This document shows positions 54,301 through 64,000 of a stretch of DNA of 64,000 nt, piece after piece; the first letter of the stretch is position 1, and every line of letters starts with the position of its first letter. The notes under the pieces are model-generated. The model ran no database searches. It was not told where the DNA came from and was given only the letters and a program-made list of their open reading frames with translations. The DNA is from Ustilago trichophora (taxonomy: Eukaryota > Basidiomycota > Ustilaginomycetes > Ustilaginales > Ustilaginaceae), in contig OOIN01000025.1 in assembly GCA_900323505.1 (NCBI GenBank), positions 310,001 through 374,000 of the forward strand, read 5' to 3'. The position numbers and the translations under genes are program-made.

Positions 54301-54546
54301 CGGAGTGTTACGTTCTCTGTCTCTATGTTTTTGAGAGACCCGAAATCCGAATACTATATTCTCGTTTGCGGATTAGGATGCTTACTCGTACGAGTCCTTT
54401 CACTCGCTCTTTGTACACTTCTACTTCATACCAAACACAATGACGCTCAAACTTGCAGTTCCGTTCAAAATGCTGGCGCAGAACATCTTTGATTCAAGTC
54501 CTTAGACAAGCGTACTGCCCGCCTTTTTCAGATCCAGGTTTGTCAA

Positions 54547-56751
54547 CTATGCAATCGAACCCGAAGCTTGCAGATCATCCGGACGCAAGTTGCGCTTCTT
54601 CTTACCCTTATGACCCTTGGCCGCTGTACCAGGTCCCCAATTGGGCAATGGATTGCTCTGGTACCTGACCAGCTTATCCTGAGCACCCAATGCAGCCAGC
54701 ACCTCCTTGGACTTGGTGTTATCAAACTCGTACTCTCTCTGCGGCTCCTTTGCCAGCAAGATGCGCGCCGGGTCGTTGGGCTTCATATTCTCCATCTTGA
54801 CCGGATGCTGTGTTTTGACCCAGTATCTCAAAATGTCAAAGATCTGTGCCCTACTTGCGTCGGTCTTGAGCGATCCCGCAGCCGCATGCGAGCGAGAGAC
54901 TCTGTATCCAGCAGATAGCAGCGCAGAGACCATCTTGTCCAGCGGGGGCGAGACGCAGTGGAACAAACCCGACGCCTTGGGAGGGGTAAAGTAGAACATG
55001 CTGTTGTCTCCGCTCAGCTCCTGTGCTGCAAGGCTGACCATGCCGCGGATTCTGGGACTTGTGTGGAACGCCTGTGGGTTCGCATCCAAGTTGGTCAGAA
55101 TAGACTGGCAGAATTCGGCATCGTGCAAGTCACCCAACCACATTGGTCCACCGAGATGCATCCGGTTGCCGCATTCGTTGCAGCGTTCGCCCACGGGTGG
55201 ACCTTGGGCAGAGTTGTAGCGGTAGTTGACGTTTGTCTGGCCCGTCTTGCCCGTGTTGGAGGTCTGGGTGGCACGACCGAAGCGCTGGACGTGGAAGTCT
55301 TGGCAGTGGGTGCAGATGTAGACGGCGCCGGTTTTGCTGGCGACGTTCTTGACTTCGACGGGACCCGTCCAGACGCGGACAAAGGTGCGCAGGTAGAAGT
55401 CGATCGAGAGACTCAACATGGGCTGGATGTAGCGGCCGTAACGTGCGGCAGAGGTGGCAAGGGTGTGCAGGACGAGACGGAGAGCGACTTCGTGTGAGAA
55501 TTCGGCTTTGACAGAGACACCGCCGTACTGAGAAAAGCACTTTTCGGGATAGTTGTGGCCAGCCAGGACGGCCAAGTCGGTACAGGTGACGCAGAGAAGA
55601 CCGCCATCGGCGACGGACTGGACTCCGCCATCAATGAAAGGTGCTGCTGAACCGTAAGGGTCCAAATCGACCACATCGAAGCGCTTTTGGGGATCTCGGT
55701 GGGTGTACATGAGTGTGATGGCATCGCCAGCGTTGAGCTTAACCTTGCAATCAGGGTGAATGGCTGCGGATGGAGTTTGCGGCGTGCTTTGTGCCTCTAG
55801 GGTGGCTTCAACAGAGGGTGCCGCTGCGGGTTGCTTCTGAGCTTCTGATGCGGCTGCTGCACGAGCCCTAGCTTCGTCCTCCCTCTCCGCCAAAGCATCC
55901 TCATCCATCACTTGGTCTTCCTTGCTTCCATCTGCACTGCTTTCGGACTTGGCGTCTTCTGCCTCGGACACGATCCATTCGTCAATGGGACGATCGGGAG
56001 GGAAATTAAGCGCCACATTACGCTTCATCATCTCCACCGCGGTTGGGCTCAGATCGTTTGCCAGCACCCATCGCAGCAGTGGGATCTCCTTTGCGTATCG
56101 AATACTGCGCAGACCTGTCGCACTGAGCGCCTCGAGCAGCGTAAATTTGTAACTGCGGTATTCGTCCTCTGCGGAGGTGGCAGACACGACTGCACTACTC
56201 GTTGCTGCTTCCTCCTGCGTCACTTCGTTCTGTGCTGCTGGCTCTGTGGTTGCCGAGGTGCCGTTCTCATCGATGCGTGCCTTCTTCGCGTCAGGCTGGT
56301 CTGCAGTTGTTTCGTCGGTGGTGGCGGTACTGCCAGACCCGGATCCGTTGGCAACCTGGCCACCTTTGCGCTTCGACTTGGCCTTGTTGGCGGTAGCAGC
56401 CTTGCGCTGAGCAGCGCGGAGGTAGCGAGCCTTCTTTTCGGCATCGAGCCTCTCGCTCCATGTGCGGATGGCGAGGGTGGAAAGATCACGGTTGAACTCC
56501 TGGACAGGGTTGAGGAAGGCTGCTTCGGCAGAGGGCATGACGATGGTCGCCGAGTTTTCGCGGAAGGCGGATTCGTGGTCGGCCAGGGTGATGCCCGACG
56601 CTCGAGCACGCTCCGGTGCTAGCAAGATTGGTGTAGGTGCCATGCTGCTGAAGTTTCTCGGTTGGTACGGAGAAGACGAGGTTGATGTGGTGAAGAGCGA
56701 CTTGACAGAGTGGCCTGGGACGATCGCTCGAGCTCTGCAGGAAAGCACCAT
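54547..56751 (-). CDS. TRM1: tRNA (guanine-26-N2) dimethyltransferase Trm1
   Basis: A 734-residue enzyme that dimethylates G26 in cytosolic and mitochondrial tRNAs, using SAM. The core contains TLLEALSATGLRSIRYAKEI (SAM-binding motif), ANDLSPTAVEMMKRNV, DVVDLDPYGSAAPFIDGGVQSV with the catalytic-site DPYG, and LLCVTCTDLAVLAG. A zinc-binding region follows, with CTHCQDF and CNECGNRMHLGGPMWLG. The end GASGLFHCVSPPL-type block reads KASGLFHCVSPPLDKMVSALL, and the tail is basic (GKKKRNLRPD). The first 36 residues (MVLSCRARAIVP...SVKSLFTTST) are a likely mitochondrial targeting sequence. A second ATG at 56643 (MAPTPILL) starts the conserved part, as in yeast TRM1, where alternative starts give mitochondrial and nuclear forms. 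Acidic and Ala-rich insertions occur near 240-320. Confidence 0.95.
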   Translation of the reverse strand: MVLSCRARAIVPGHSVKSLFTTSTSSSPYQPRNFSSMAPTPILLAPERARASGITLADHESAFRENSATIVMPSAEAAFLNPVQEFNRDLSTLAIRTWSERLDAEKKARYLRAAQRKAATANKAKSKRKGGQVANGSGSGSTATTDETTADQPDAKKARIDENGTSATTEPAAQNEVTQEEAATSSAVVSATSAEDEYRSYKFTLLEALSATGLRSIRYAKEIPLLRWVLANDLSPTAVEMMKRNVALNFPPDRPIDEWIVSEAEDAKSESSADGSKEDQVMDEDALAEREDEARARAAAASEAQKQPAAAPSVEATLEAQSTPQTPSAAIHPDCKVKLNAGDAITLMYTHRDPQKRFDVVDLDPYGSAAPFIDGGVQSVADGGLLCVTCTDLAVLAGHNYPEKCFSQYGGVSVKAEFSHEVALRLVLHTLATSAARYGRYIQPMLSLSIDFYLRTFVRVWTGPVEVKNVASKTGAVYICTHCQDFHVQRFGRATQTSNTGKTGQTNVNYRYNSAQGPPVGERCNECGNRMHLGGPMWLGDLHDAEFCQSILTNLDANPQAFHTSPRIRGMVSLAAQELSGDNSMFYFTPPKASGLFHCVSPPLDKMVSALLSAGYRVSRSHAAAGSLKTDASRAQIFDILRYWVKTQHPVKMENMKPNDPARILLAKEPQREYEFDNTKSKEVLAALGAQDKLVRYQSNPLPNWGPGTAAKGHKGKKKRNLRPDDLQASGSIA

Positions 56752-57382
56752 GCACGGTTGATTAAGGTAAGTTTGTGCGGCGTACGACTGATTACGGGCT
56801 CTGTTTGCTTCGGAGAGCTAGGGTCCTGCGCAAGTCGAGGCTGAGCAGGGAATGCGATGATGTCTTGTGCACCTTAAGATGAAGAAGAGGGCAGGCAAGA
56901 TCAAGAAGATTTGAACCCTGTCCGAAAAAAACAAAAATCAAGGCTGGAAAAAGGCAGCCAGCAGAAAATTGTCTCCGCAAGCCGAGATTTGTTCTTGCTC
57001 AAAAATCGATTTTTACGTCTGTGCCCGATTTCTGAATTGGATTGAACCCTGGCTTGGCAATCTGTATCAACTGTACAGTACAGTACACTGTACCTTTCAC
57101 GGCTCGAGAAATGTAGGAATTGGATATTGCTGACGGTCCGATGGTCGAGGTGCAGCTAGTGTTGCTGCACGCTGATCAAATTTCCATCCAGGGTCAATGC
57201 GAAGCGTGTAAGGGTTTACCATTAGTTACCGCCAATTCTTCTTATTGTCGATACATTTGGCTCATCCGTCAGAGAATGTCAGGCACGCATCGGCAGTTCC
57301 TTACGCATCGTTGAGCCATCTCTCTCTTCCTCCTTTCTCCCAACCATCATCTGCTCATCCGACTCAGCGTCGAATATTGACA
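56752..57382. other. divergent promoter region TRM1/phytoene desaturase
   Basis: About 630 bases between divergent starts. At 57071-57093 it holds the densest palindromic TGTACAGTACAGTACACTGTAC cluster outside the right end of the window. The position suggests it could serve either gene. Confidence 0.5.
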
Positions 57383-57410
57383 ATGGCGGACTCCTATAAA
57401 AAGGGCTCAA

Positions 57411-57443
<33 letters not shown>

Positions 57444-59227
57444 GTCTAAGCTCTTCAGCCTCCACTCCGACACGAAAGAGCAACAAAAAGGTCATCATCA
57501 TCGGTGCAGGTGCTGGCGGTACTGCCCTCGCCGCTCGTCTCGCTCGTCGAGGCTACCAAGTCACAGTACTCGAAAAGAACTCGTTTGGCGGAGGCCGATG
57601 CTCCCTCATCCATCACAACGGCCATCGTTGGGATCAAGGCCCTTCCCTCTACCTCATGCCCGAGATCTTTGAAGCCTGCTTCAAAGACCTCGGCGAGGAC
57701 ATCCGCTCCCACTTGCGCCTCCACCAATGCAATCCAGCCTACCGCATCCATTTCGCAGATGGCGAAAAAATGCTTCTCTCCTCCAACCTCAGCCAGATGG
57801 GAGAGACGCTCAACTTTTTCGAAAAGCGTGCCGGAAACAAAGAGGACCCCCTTACCAACTTCCTCACCTTCCTCAAGGAGGCCGGAGAAAACTACGAAGA
57901 AAGCATCAAACATGTTCTCACCAAAGATTGGAGTGCTTGGTGGGCCTTTTTCCGCCCAGAGCTCTTCCCAATGCTGTGGAAGACAAAGGGACTGAGGATC
58001 TACTCGACGCTCTATGACCGCACGACGAAATACTTCAAGAGCAGACACGTCAGGAGGGCATTGACGTTTTCGGCCATGTACATGGGGATGAGCCCGTTTG
58101 ATGCTCCAGCCACCTATTCGCTGTTGCAGTACGCCGAGTATGCAAAGGGAATCTGGTACCCGATTGGAGGGTTTTATAAGGTGGTGGAGGCGATGGAGAC
58201 GATTGCCAAGGAAAAGTTTGGCGCCGAGTTCAAGTATGATACCGCGGTAAAGAAGATTGTGATTGACGAGCGCAAAGGGACAGCGAAAGGGGTGGAGTTG
58301 GAGTCGGGAGAGGTACTCGAGGCGGATGTGGTGGTCAGCAATGCCGATCTGGTATGGACGTACAACAATCTCCTCCCACCTTCTTCGTATGCTAAGAAAT
58401 TGCGGTCCAAGGATCAAACTTGCTCATCCATCTCATTCTACTGGTCCCTCAGTCAAGTCGTCGAAGAACTAGGCGGACATAACATCTTCCTCGCCGACGC
58501 GTATCAAGAGTCGTTTGACGAAATCTTCCGCGATGGCGACACCCCCACCGAGCCCTCATTCTACGTCAACGTTCCTTCTCGTCTTGACCCTTCCGCCGCA
58601 CCCGAAGGCAAGGATACCTTGGTCATCCTCGTACCCTGTGGACCCATCTCGATTCCCGAGAAGCCCTGTACCGATCCATCCAAAGGCGCTCGAACCCGCG
58701 CCCAGTTTCAAGCCACCATCGACCGCGCCCGTCAACAAGTGATCCAAACCCTCTCGAAACGTCTCAACCGACCCGATTTTGCATCTCTGATCGACCACGA
58801 AATCGTCAACGACCCTTTCGACTGGCAAGCCAAATTCAACCTCTTCCGAGGCTCCATTCTGGGTCTGTCGCATACCATCCCACAAGTGCTCTGGTTCCGC
58901 CCTTCGATCCAACATGCCCAGTATGACAACCTCTTCTTTGTCGGTGCTAGCACTCAGCCAGGAACCGGTGTGCCAGTTGTAGTCGCAGGAAGCGGCGTGG
59001 TAGCCGAGAGGGTGAGTGCATTTTTGGAAGGTAGGGAAAAAGGTTGGTTGAGTTGGGAAGCTATCAGAGGTAGTATCTTTTTGGCGTTGTTGGCGTTGGT
59101 GGGGGTTATGTTTGCAGGATTCGCAGCTGGATTTATACTGTTAGGCGTTGTGATTGCTGTGAGCGTTCATCTGTTGGGCATTGCTGATGTTCCAGGATTG
59201 GTGCGGAGCAAAGTTCTTCCCGAGTGA
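57383..59227 (+). CDS. crtI: phytoene desaturase (CrtI/AL-1 type)
   Basis: A 614-residue FAD-dependent enzyme that introduces double bonds into phytoene on the way to lycopene and carotene. The FAD-binding Rossmann motif VIIIGAGAGGTALAARLARRGY lies at 37-58, followed by VLEKNSFGGGRCSL and HRWDQGPSLYLMPEIF. Conserved later blocks are YSLLQYAEYAKGIWYPIGGFYKVVEAME and, at the C terminus, NLFFVGASTQPGTGVPVVVAGSGVVAERV, the bacterial-type phytoene desaturase signature. Two C-terminal hydrophobic segments (about 565-605) anchor it in a membrane, as in other fungal members. The N terminus has a (ACGCCC)n repeat coding TPTPTPT. I start at MADSY. No other carotenoid gene (synthase-cyclase, oxygenase, opsin) lies in the window. 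Confidence 0.94.
57410..57436 (+). repeat. ACGCCC hexanucleotide coding repeat
   Basis: About four and a half in-frame copies, encoding a Thr-Pro run near the N terminus of the phytoene desaturase. Confidence 0.9.
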
Positions 59228-59735
59228 GTTGAAAAGTGTGGCTTGTTGAGGGGAAAGATAGATACCCTTGAGATCATTGAATCTACAGTAATTGCATATA
59301 GTTTAACGAAATGGGACGATTGCCTTTCTTGAATGACGGGAGTTTATGTGATTGTGTGAGCGAGTACGTTTGCATCCAGGTTGGGAGGCGATTCAGCCTC
59401 AACGAGTCCCACGAGCAAAAGTTGTGAAAGTGTTCTGCGTTCTACAAGGATCTTAGATTACATTCCTCCACAACTGGTTTGAGAAGGGTGGGTCATTACA
59501 GGTCAAAAACACCGACCGTCTACAGAGTGAGAGCGACATGACGACGGTATCTCGAGACGAGGCGTGAAATTTTAAATAAAGGCAAAGGTCAAAGAGTGGT
59601 AGCAGAAGCGTCTGCTTCTTTGGGAGAGAAAGCGAAAAAGAGTACGAGTCTCAAGAATGGGAGCAATCGAGAAGAGGAAAAGATTTTGATAGTCCGTTTG
59701 TACGAATCCGATGTTTTCGAAACCATGTATTCTAC
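59228..59735. other. convergent 3' region phytoene desaturase/surface-protein gene
   Basis: About 510 bases with no visible gene. An A-rich, T-poor stretch around 59570-59690 lies on the plus strand. Confidence 0.45.
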
Positions 59736-61679
59736 CTAGTACTGTCGGTAAGTAGCGGTGGGAGGAGCGTCTTTATGGTTGTGAGCAGGACGACGGCTTG
59801 GGCCACCACGAGAGCTGTCGTCATCCGTCACGTCAGGTTCAGCATTGGTGAGATGCAACCTGCGAGGCTGGCTCTCCATCTCTTCAATATCATCCTGAGC
59901 GTCAACGTAGGCAGGTGGAGCCAAGCCACCGACAAGACCAATGTTGTCGTTGATAGGGCTACCGTGGTTGGAGGAGAGACGACGGTTCTGCCTGCGTGGG
60001 GAGGCGGGATGGGTGGGGATCGAGTTGTTGTGGCTGTGCGAGGTGGAGAAGCTTCCGCGGGCAAGGGCGGCAGCGGCAGCTTCACGCGCACGAGCATCGC
60101 GCACCTCGGGTGGGTCAAAGTGGCTGTAATCAGGACCGGGAGAGCGAGAGGGCGCGGGAGCTTGACGAGCAGCTGCAGCGGCGGCTGCAACGTTGGCTTC
60201 CGAAGGGGAAACCATAAACTGTGCTTGTGGAGGCGATCCGGCGAGGTTCTGGCCCACTCCGGCGACCGAGTAGGGACCGTGGGTATCTTGCCAGCCCATC
60301 ATGGGGAGCGTCCAAGGAGCAGGTGCAGTCTCGGTGGTAGCAGTGCCGTGAGGCGACATGTTGGCAGTGTTGTAGCCGTCGTGCGAGTTGCCATACGAAG
60401 GGTGACCGGCAGACGAGCGTCGGTTGTGGCTTGGACTGCTGTTGTTGTACAGATAGGCGCCGGCGCCGCCAGCAGCAGCACCCGCGGCGAGGGCACTGGC
60501 TCCATTGCGTCCAGAGTGTTCCTGCATCTCGGGATAGGCATTGTTTCCGTAGGCGTTGTAGGCATCGTATCCGTCGTAGTTGCCATAGCCGTTGTGAGCG
60601 GCCGAGGAGCCGGTGTAACCGTACCTCTCTGGGTCTTCCTCGTTGGCAAATTGCTCAGGAAGGGTTGCGTTGGTCTGGTCTCGGCGACGACGTCGGTTGC
60701 GAGAACCGGCGGCAGCAGCACCGGCAGCGGCGCCAGCACCGACAGCGCCGGCAGCGTAGCCAGAGCCGCCGACGTGGTCGTCCTGAGGGTCAAAGGTGGG
60801 CCAAGCACCACCGGTGTGGCCAAGATCGCCGGCAGCGGCACGGGAAGGACGTTCGCCAAAGCAGAGGAAGTAGGCATGTCCGGTGCGAGATTTGCGCCTG
60901 CTTGACATGATGCAGACGGTGATGAGCAAAGCAAGCAGAGCAAGACCTCCGACGACACCACCGACGACGCCGCCAATGAGACCTGCATTGGTGCTAGAAC
61001 GGTTGGCATCGGACCTGTTGGGAGAAGCAGTGGTGGTCACCACTGGCGTAACGACAGTGGTGACGACGACTTGCGAAGTGCTGGTGCCAGATACGAATTG
61101 GGAGGTAGATACGAGGGTGGAGGGAGACGAAGTAGTGATGAGTCGAGTGGAGGAGGACGAGGTGGTGGAAGTGGTGGTAGGGGTGCTCGAAGTAGTCGTC
61201 GAGGAGGTGGATGAAGAGGTGGTGGAGGTGGTGGTGGGGATGGAAGCTATTGGATCGGGAAGGCGGTTGGATGTGGCTGGTGGGTTAGTAAAAAAAAAGA
61301 TGTTCAAGGCAAGAGGGAAAAAGAGGGTGGGGAATTTGGCTTGTGTTCAGATATGCATGCATCACGATGCGAGCTACAAAGCTGCCATGCGCCCTGACCA
61401 AAGCGCATATGTATGTGTGTAAGGGCGCATGCGCAGCATGGTAGCCAGCAGACATGTGGAAGCAATAAGGGGATCATAGGGGGATGACTTACAAGTCGAG
61501 GTGGTTCGTGTAGAGCTGGAGGAGGAGGAAGTAGTGCGAGTAGTGGTGGGCGTGGAACTAGTGACGATGGAATCGGTGTTAGAACCGCCAAAAATGGAGC
61601 TGAGGAAGCTGTCGATGGGATTCTGTTGTCGCTCCCACAAGGTTGAAGCGCGAGGCGCAAGGGTGGGTTGCAAGGCCAT
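59736..61679 (-). CDS. Ser/Thr-rich single-pass surface protein
   Basis: Exons 61679-61493 and 61276-59736 give 575 residues. The 216-base intron has donor GTAAGTC and a branch site TTACTAAC just before the CCACCAG acceptor, phase 1. Residues 40-155 are an almost pure Ser/Thr/Pro run, which would be heavily O-mannosylated. A glycine-patterned transmembrane segment follows (AGLIGGVVGGVVGGLALLALLITVCIM, about 160-186) with a basic stop-transfer RRKS. The cytoplasmic tail of about 390 residues is rich in Ser, Gly, Asn, Tyr and Ala with PPAY and PPEV motifs. The arrangement recalls fungal cell-wall stress sensors (Mid2, Wsc) and SKG6-type proteins. It lacks a clear cleavable signal peptide and a WSC cysteine domain, so the sensor role is inference. 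Confidence 0.85.
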
Positions 61680-63015
61680 GGTGGTGGGGTGCGGAGTCGA
61701 GGGTCGAAGTATCCAAAAAGTGGAGTGTCGATGATGGTTTCGTGAAGAGAAGAGATGGACCGATGATGCGAGGTTGTGGATGGCTTAGACAAGGTGATGA
61801 AGGTGGTGAGGATGATGGAGACGATGATCAAGAGAGCATGTCATGTATCAAGCACAAGGAAAGCGGTCGGAGATCTTGTCTATCCTGTGACAGTATATTG
61901 TACTGTAGCACAAGGAAAGGCGGGGGAAGGCTTTTTTGGTGGTTCTCTTGGCGTCGAGATCTGCAACTCAAAAGCAGACCAATGCAGGTTCCACTCATTT
62001 TACGCCATTCCGCAATTGGCTTTTTTGTTTTTGTTTTTTTGTCTTCTCTTTTTGGATTTCGGGCTAAAAATCGCTCCGGTCTGCCGATCCCCGCCACTTT
62101 TATTTTTTCTTGAAAGAAACAAATTTAGCAACTCTGTACTCTGTACCTTTGACACTGCTGTATGGCCAGCCCGATTGGGTGTTCCCCTATTTAGGGTTGT
62201 GAGAAATTTCAGAGTTTCAAGTCAGGCTCGCTTGAGAGAGGTCTGATCTCGGGCACTGATCATTTCAAGACCAACGGCCTTGATCGGGTTCAACCAAACA
62301 TCCGGTTCCGACAGACTCTGGCTACATGACGTTGGGATTCAGTTGACAGCCCCATGACGCCCTCTGTTTGTCAAGCAAATCCAAGATCGACGTCGTTTCA
62401 CAGCCTTGTGCCTTTTTCCAGAACAGTAGTGCTTCTGGCGCCCGTGAAAAGGGCGGCGCTTACTTGCAGATAGCTTGCTCGCTCGAATTGCATTGAACTC
62501 GGTGGGCTACAATAGCAGCCTCAAGCAACAGCTCGCTCGCCCCAAACTGGGGAAAAGGTTGCGCCAGGCACACGAAAACCAAATTCAAAAAATGTACATT
62601 TTCACTTTGACATCAACTCTGCGGAACTCCTCGTCCAAAAAACACAGGGCCCACGTTCGGGGGAGTTCCGACAGGAGGCATCTCTGCTTCTTGGCAGAAT
62701 GCACGGAAAGGCCGATTTTCTAAAACGATTTTTTGGTCGTGTAGCAGTACAGCAACTGGTTTGAGGAGACAAGGTTCCCACATGACAGAACCCTGCATCA
62801 GTTGACCTCTTTTCTACTCGACTCAGAGCTGCTACAGTAAGTACTGTAACACTATTCAAGCCAGACTGCTCCTTCTCTGCTCATCATCCATTTCGAGGCA
62901 ATGTCATGAAGCACTGTCAACTACCAACTTTATCATCATGTGATGCTCCATCAGAAGCGGAAAAAAAAGGCAAAAAGAGGTCTTCCCTCAGCGTTGGCTC
63001 TCGGAAATCGTCCTC

Positions 63016-63030
63016 CGCGCGCGCGCGCGC
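63016..63030. repeat. CG dinucleotide run
   Basis: Alternating CG of 15 bases, a sequence class able to form Z-DNA. Confidence 0.85.
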
Positions 63031-63424
63031 AATGCTAGCCTCCGCAGTCAGTCGCTGTTGAAAATTTTTGAGGTCTCTTGAACAGAATCAGTGTGGTGGG
63101 GCGATCATCCAAAAAAACCAGCTTACAGTGTAGTTGGCGCCTATTGCTGTCGTTTTGTTGTTGTTTGCTCTATTGCCTCGTCTCGTATCTCGCCATCGAT
63201 GCTGGTCTGAGTCTGAAGTGCACCTGCTGATCCGATCCCTACATGCTTGAGTCCAATGACCCTCTTGTCAAAGCAGACCCTTTCGACAACCAGCAACTAA
63301 GCTTGTAAAAAGTGCCTTTGCATAGTACAGAACGACATCACACAGGTGCCTGCGACTGTAGGAATGGAATTCGAATGCCTTTTTGAAATCTTACAACAAG
63401 GAGTTCGAATTCTCGACACAGGGC

Positions 63425-63449
63425 AGCTCAGCTCAGCTCAGCTCAGCTC
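63425..63449. repeat. AGCTC pentanucleotide repeat
   Basis: Five perfect tandem copies of AGCTC. Confidence 0.95.
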
Positions 63450-63510
63450 AATCCGACAGGGGCTGTATGCCTGCTGCGGGGAAGTGTGTGATTTTGCGGG
63501 ATGGGATACA

Positions 63511-63533
63511 GTACTGTACTGTACTGTACTGTA
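63511..63533. repeat. GTACT pentanucleotide repeat
   Basis: Four and a half perfect copies of GTACT; the array is an expanded form of the TACTGTA motif seen elsewhere in the window. Confidence 0.95.
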
Positions 63534-63953
63534 GGTGCGGAATGGGGTGACTGGTTGATGAGGTTGAAAGTTCATCCTCTAGATAGTTTGTATTGACGAG
63601 GCTACTACAGTACAGTACATCTGGGATGGATTCAAGCCAACAATTACAGATGGGGTGGTGAGCTTTTCATTTCAAAACCTAAATTCGAATTTGACCTGAA
63701 GAAAAACTAAGGAAAATTGGCTACTTTTCAAAGAGAGTAGTGACAGGCACCGCAGCCACTCAGCCTTGCCTAGCTGTGCTGGTGTGTGGGTGTTGCATCA
63801 TTTCGGTGCGCTCAGTCACTGACTCACTCTGATTCACTTTGGATTTCACTGATTTTTGATGGATTGATGATTGATTGAGCGAGTGACAGCCAGCCGCACC
63901 TCCCAATCACGAATGTTAGTCAAACAACGGGTCCGAGACGTTGGCCGCGTTAT

Positions 63954-63977
63954 GCTGTTACGCTGTTACGCTGTTAC
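63954..63977. repeat. GCTGTTAC octanucleotide repeat
   Basis: Three perfect tandem copies of an 8-base unit at the extreme right of the window. Confidence 0.95.
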
Positions 63978-64000
63978 TGTAATTGCAGCTCGTCGTTGCT

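Larger units (their letters stand above)
50877..54546. other. 3.7-kb region upstream of the transcription factor gene
   Basis: This lies between the transcription factor start and the TRM1 stop. I see no conserved frame. The proximal part holds a TATA-like box near 51106 and a long GA run at 51304-51374. Small frames further right (51520-53900) have no domain or credible splicing. Confidence 0.5.
61680..64000. other. gene-poor right end of the window with many short tandem repeats
   Basis: I support no gene here. Visible are a palindrome-like AGTATATTGTACTGTAGC (61890), ACAGTAAGTACTGTA (62833), (CG)n (63016-63030), AGCTC repeats (63425-63449), GTACT repeats (63511-63533), ACAGTACAGTAC (63605) and GCTGTTAC repeats (63954-63977). 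The left part must contain the promoter of the surface-protein gene. Confidence 0.5.

Noticed and set aside
61304..61831. Minus-strand frame with hydrophobic start (MIIVSIILTTFITL) upstream of the surface-protein gene
   Set aside because: It is out of frame with the Ser/Thr protein and no donor/acceptor pair joining them in phase was found.

Overview
The window reads as nuclear DNA of a basidiomycete fungus, most likely a smut of the Ustilaginales (Ustilago/Sporisorium type). I infer this from the kind and density of the genes, mostly long single-exon reading frames, a few introns with GT(A/G)AG(T/C) donors and CTAAC-like branch sites, a family of basidiomycete-type proteins, and AT-poor intergenic DNA full of CT/GA microsatellites. 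No database search was possible, so the genus is an inference. All gene models are manual: ATG starts, visible splice sites and reading-frame phase were checked by hand.

Layout. 1-6.2 kb: 3' end of the translation release factor eRF1; a minus-strand pair (DUF4202 protein and a Trm140/METTL2-type tRNA methyltransferase) that may really be one fused gene; a FAM32A-like protein; a small mitochondrial-looking membrane protein; and the UMP/CMP kinase URA6. 6.5-23.6 kb is dense housekeeping: dynamitin, an NCS1 purine-cytosine permease, the Ost3/6 oligosaccharyltransferase subunit, a LisH-CTLH-WD40 protein, the tRNA thiolase Ncs6/Ctu1, the AAA chaperone Bcs1 and a large DUSP-containing ubiquitin protease. 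Several of these are divergent pairs sharing 0.3-0.5 kb promoters.

23.6-39.5 kb is gene-poor. In about 16 kb I can support only two genes, both velvet-domain regulators, facing each other tail to tail less than 0.8 kb apart. The first has about 6.7 kb of apparently non-coding DNA upstream and the second about 5 kb. These flanks carry CT-rich leaders, short tandem repeats and recurring TACAGTA/TACTGTA palindromes.

39.5-47.5 kb: an unrecognised two-pass membrane protein, the HEAT-repeat checkpoint-kinase co-chaperone Tti1, a hotdog thioesterase and a small cysteine-rich protein. 48.4-54.5 kb: a Zn(II)2Cys6 transcription factor with about 3.7 kb of upstream DNA. 54.5-61.7 kb: the tRNA dimethyltransferase Trm1 with a dual-start N terminus, divergent from a phytoene desaturase (carotenoid synthesis), then a Ser/Thr-rich single-pass surface protein. 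61.7-64 kb holds no recognisable gene but many short tandem repeats.

There is no biosynthetic cluster, mobile element or CRISPR array. Three genes modify tRNA (Trm140-like, Ncs6, Trm1) and eRF1 acts in the same translation machinery, but they are scattered rather than organised. The observations most worth following are the possible DUF4202-Trm140 fusion, the linked velvet pair, and the dispersed palindromic motif.
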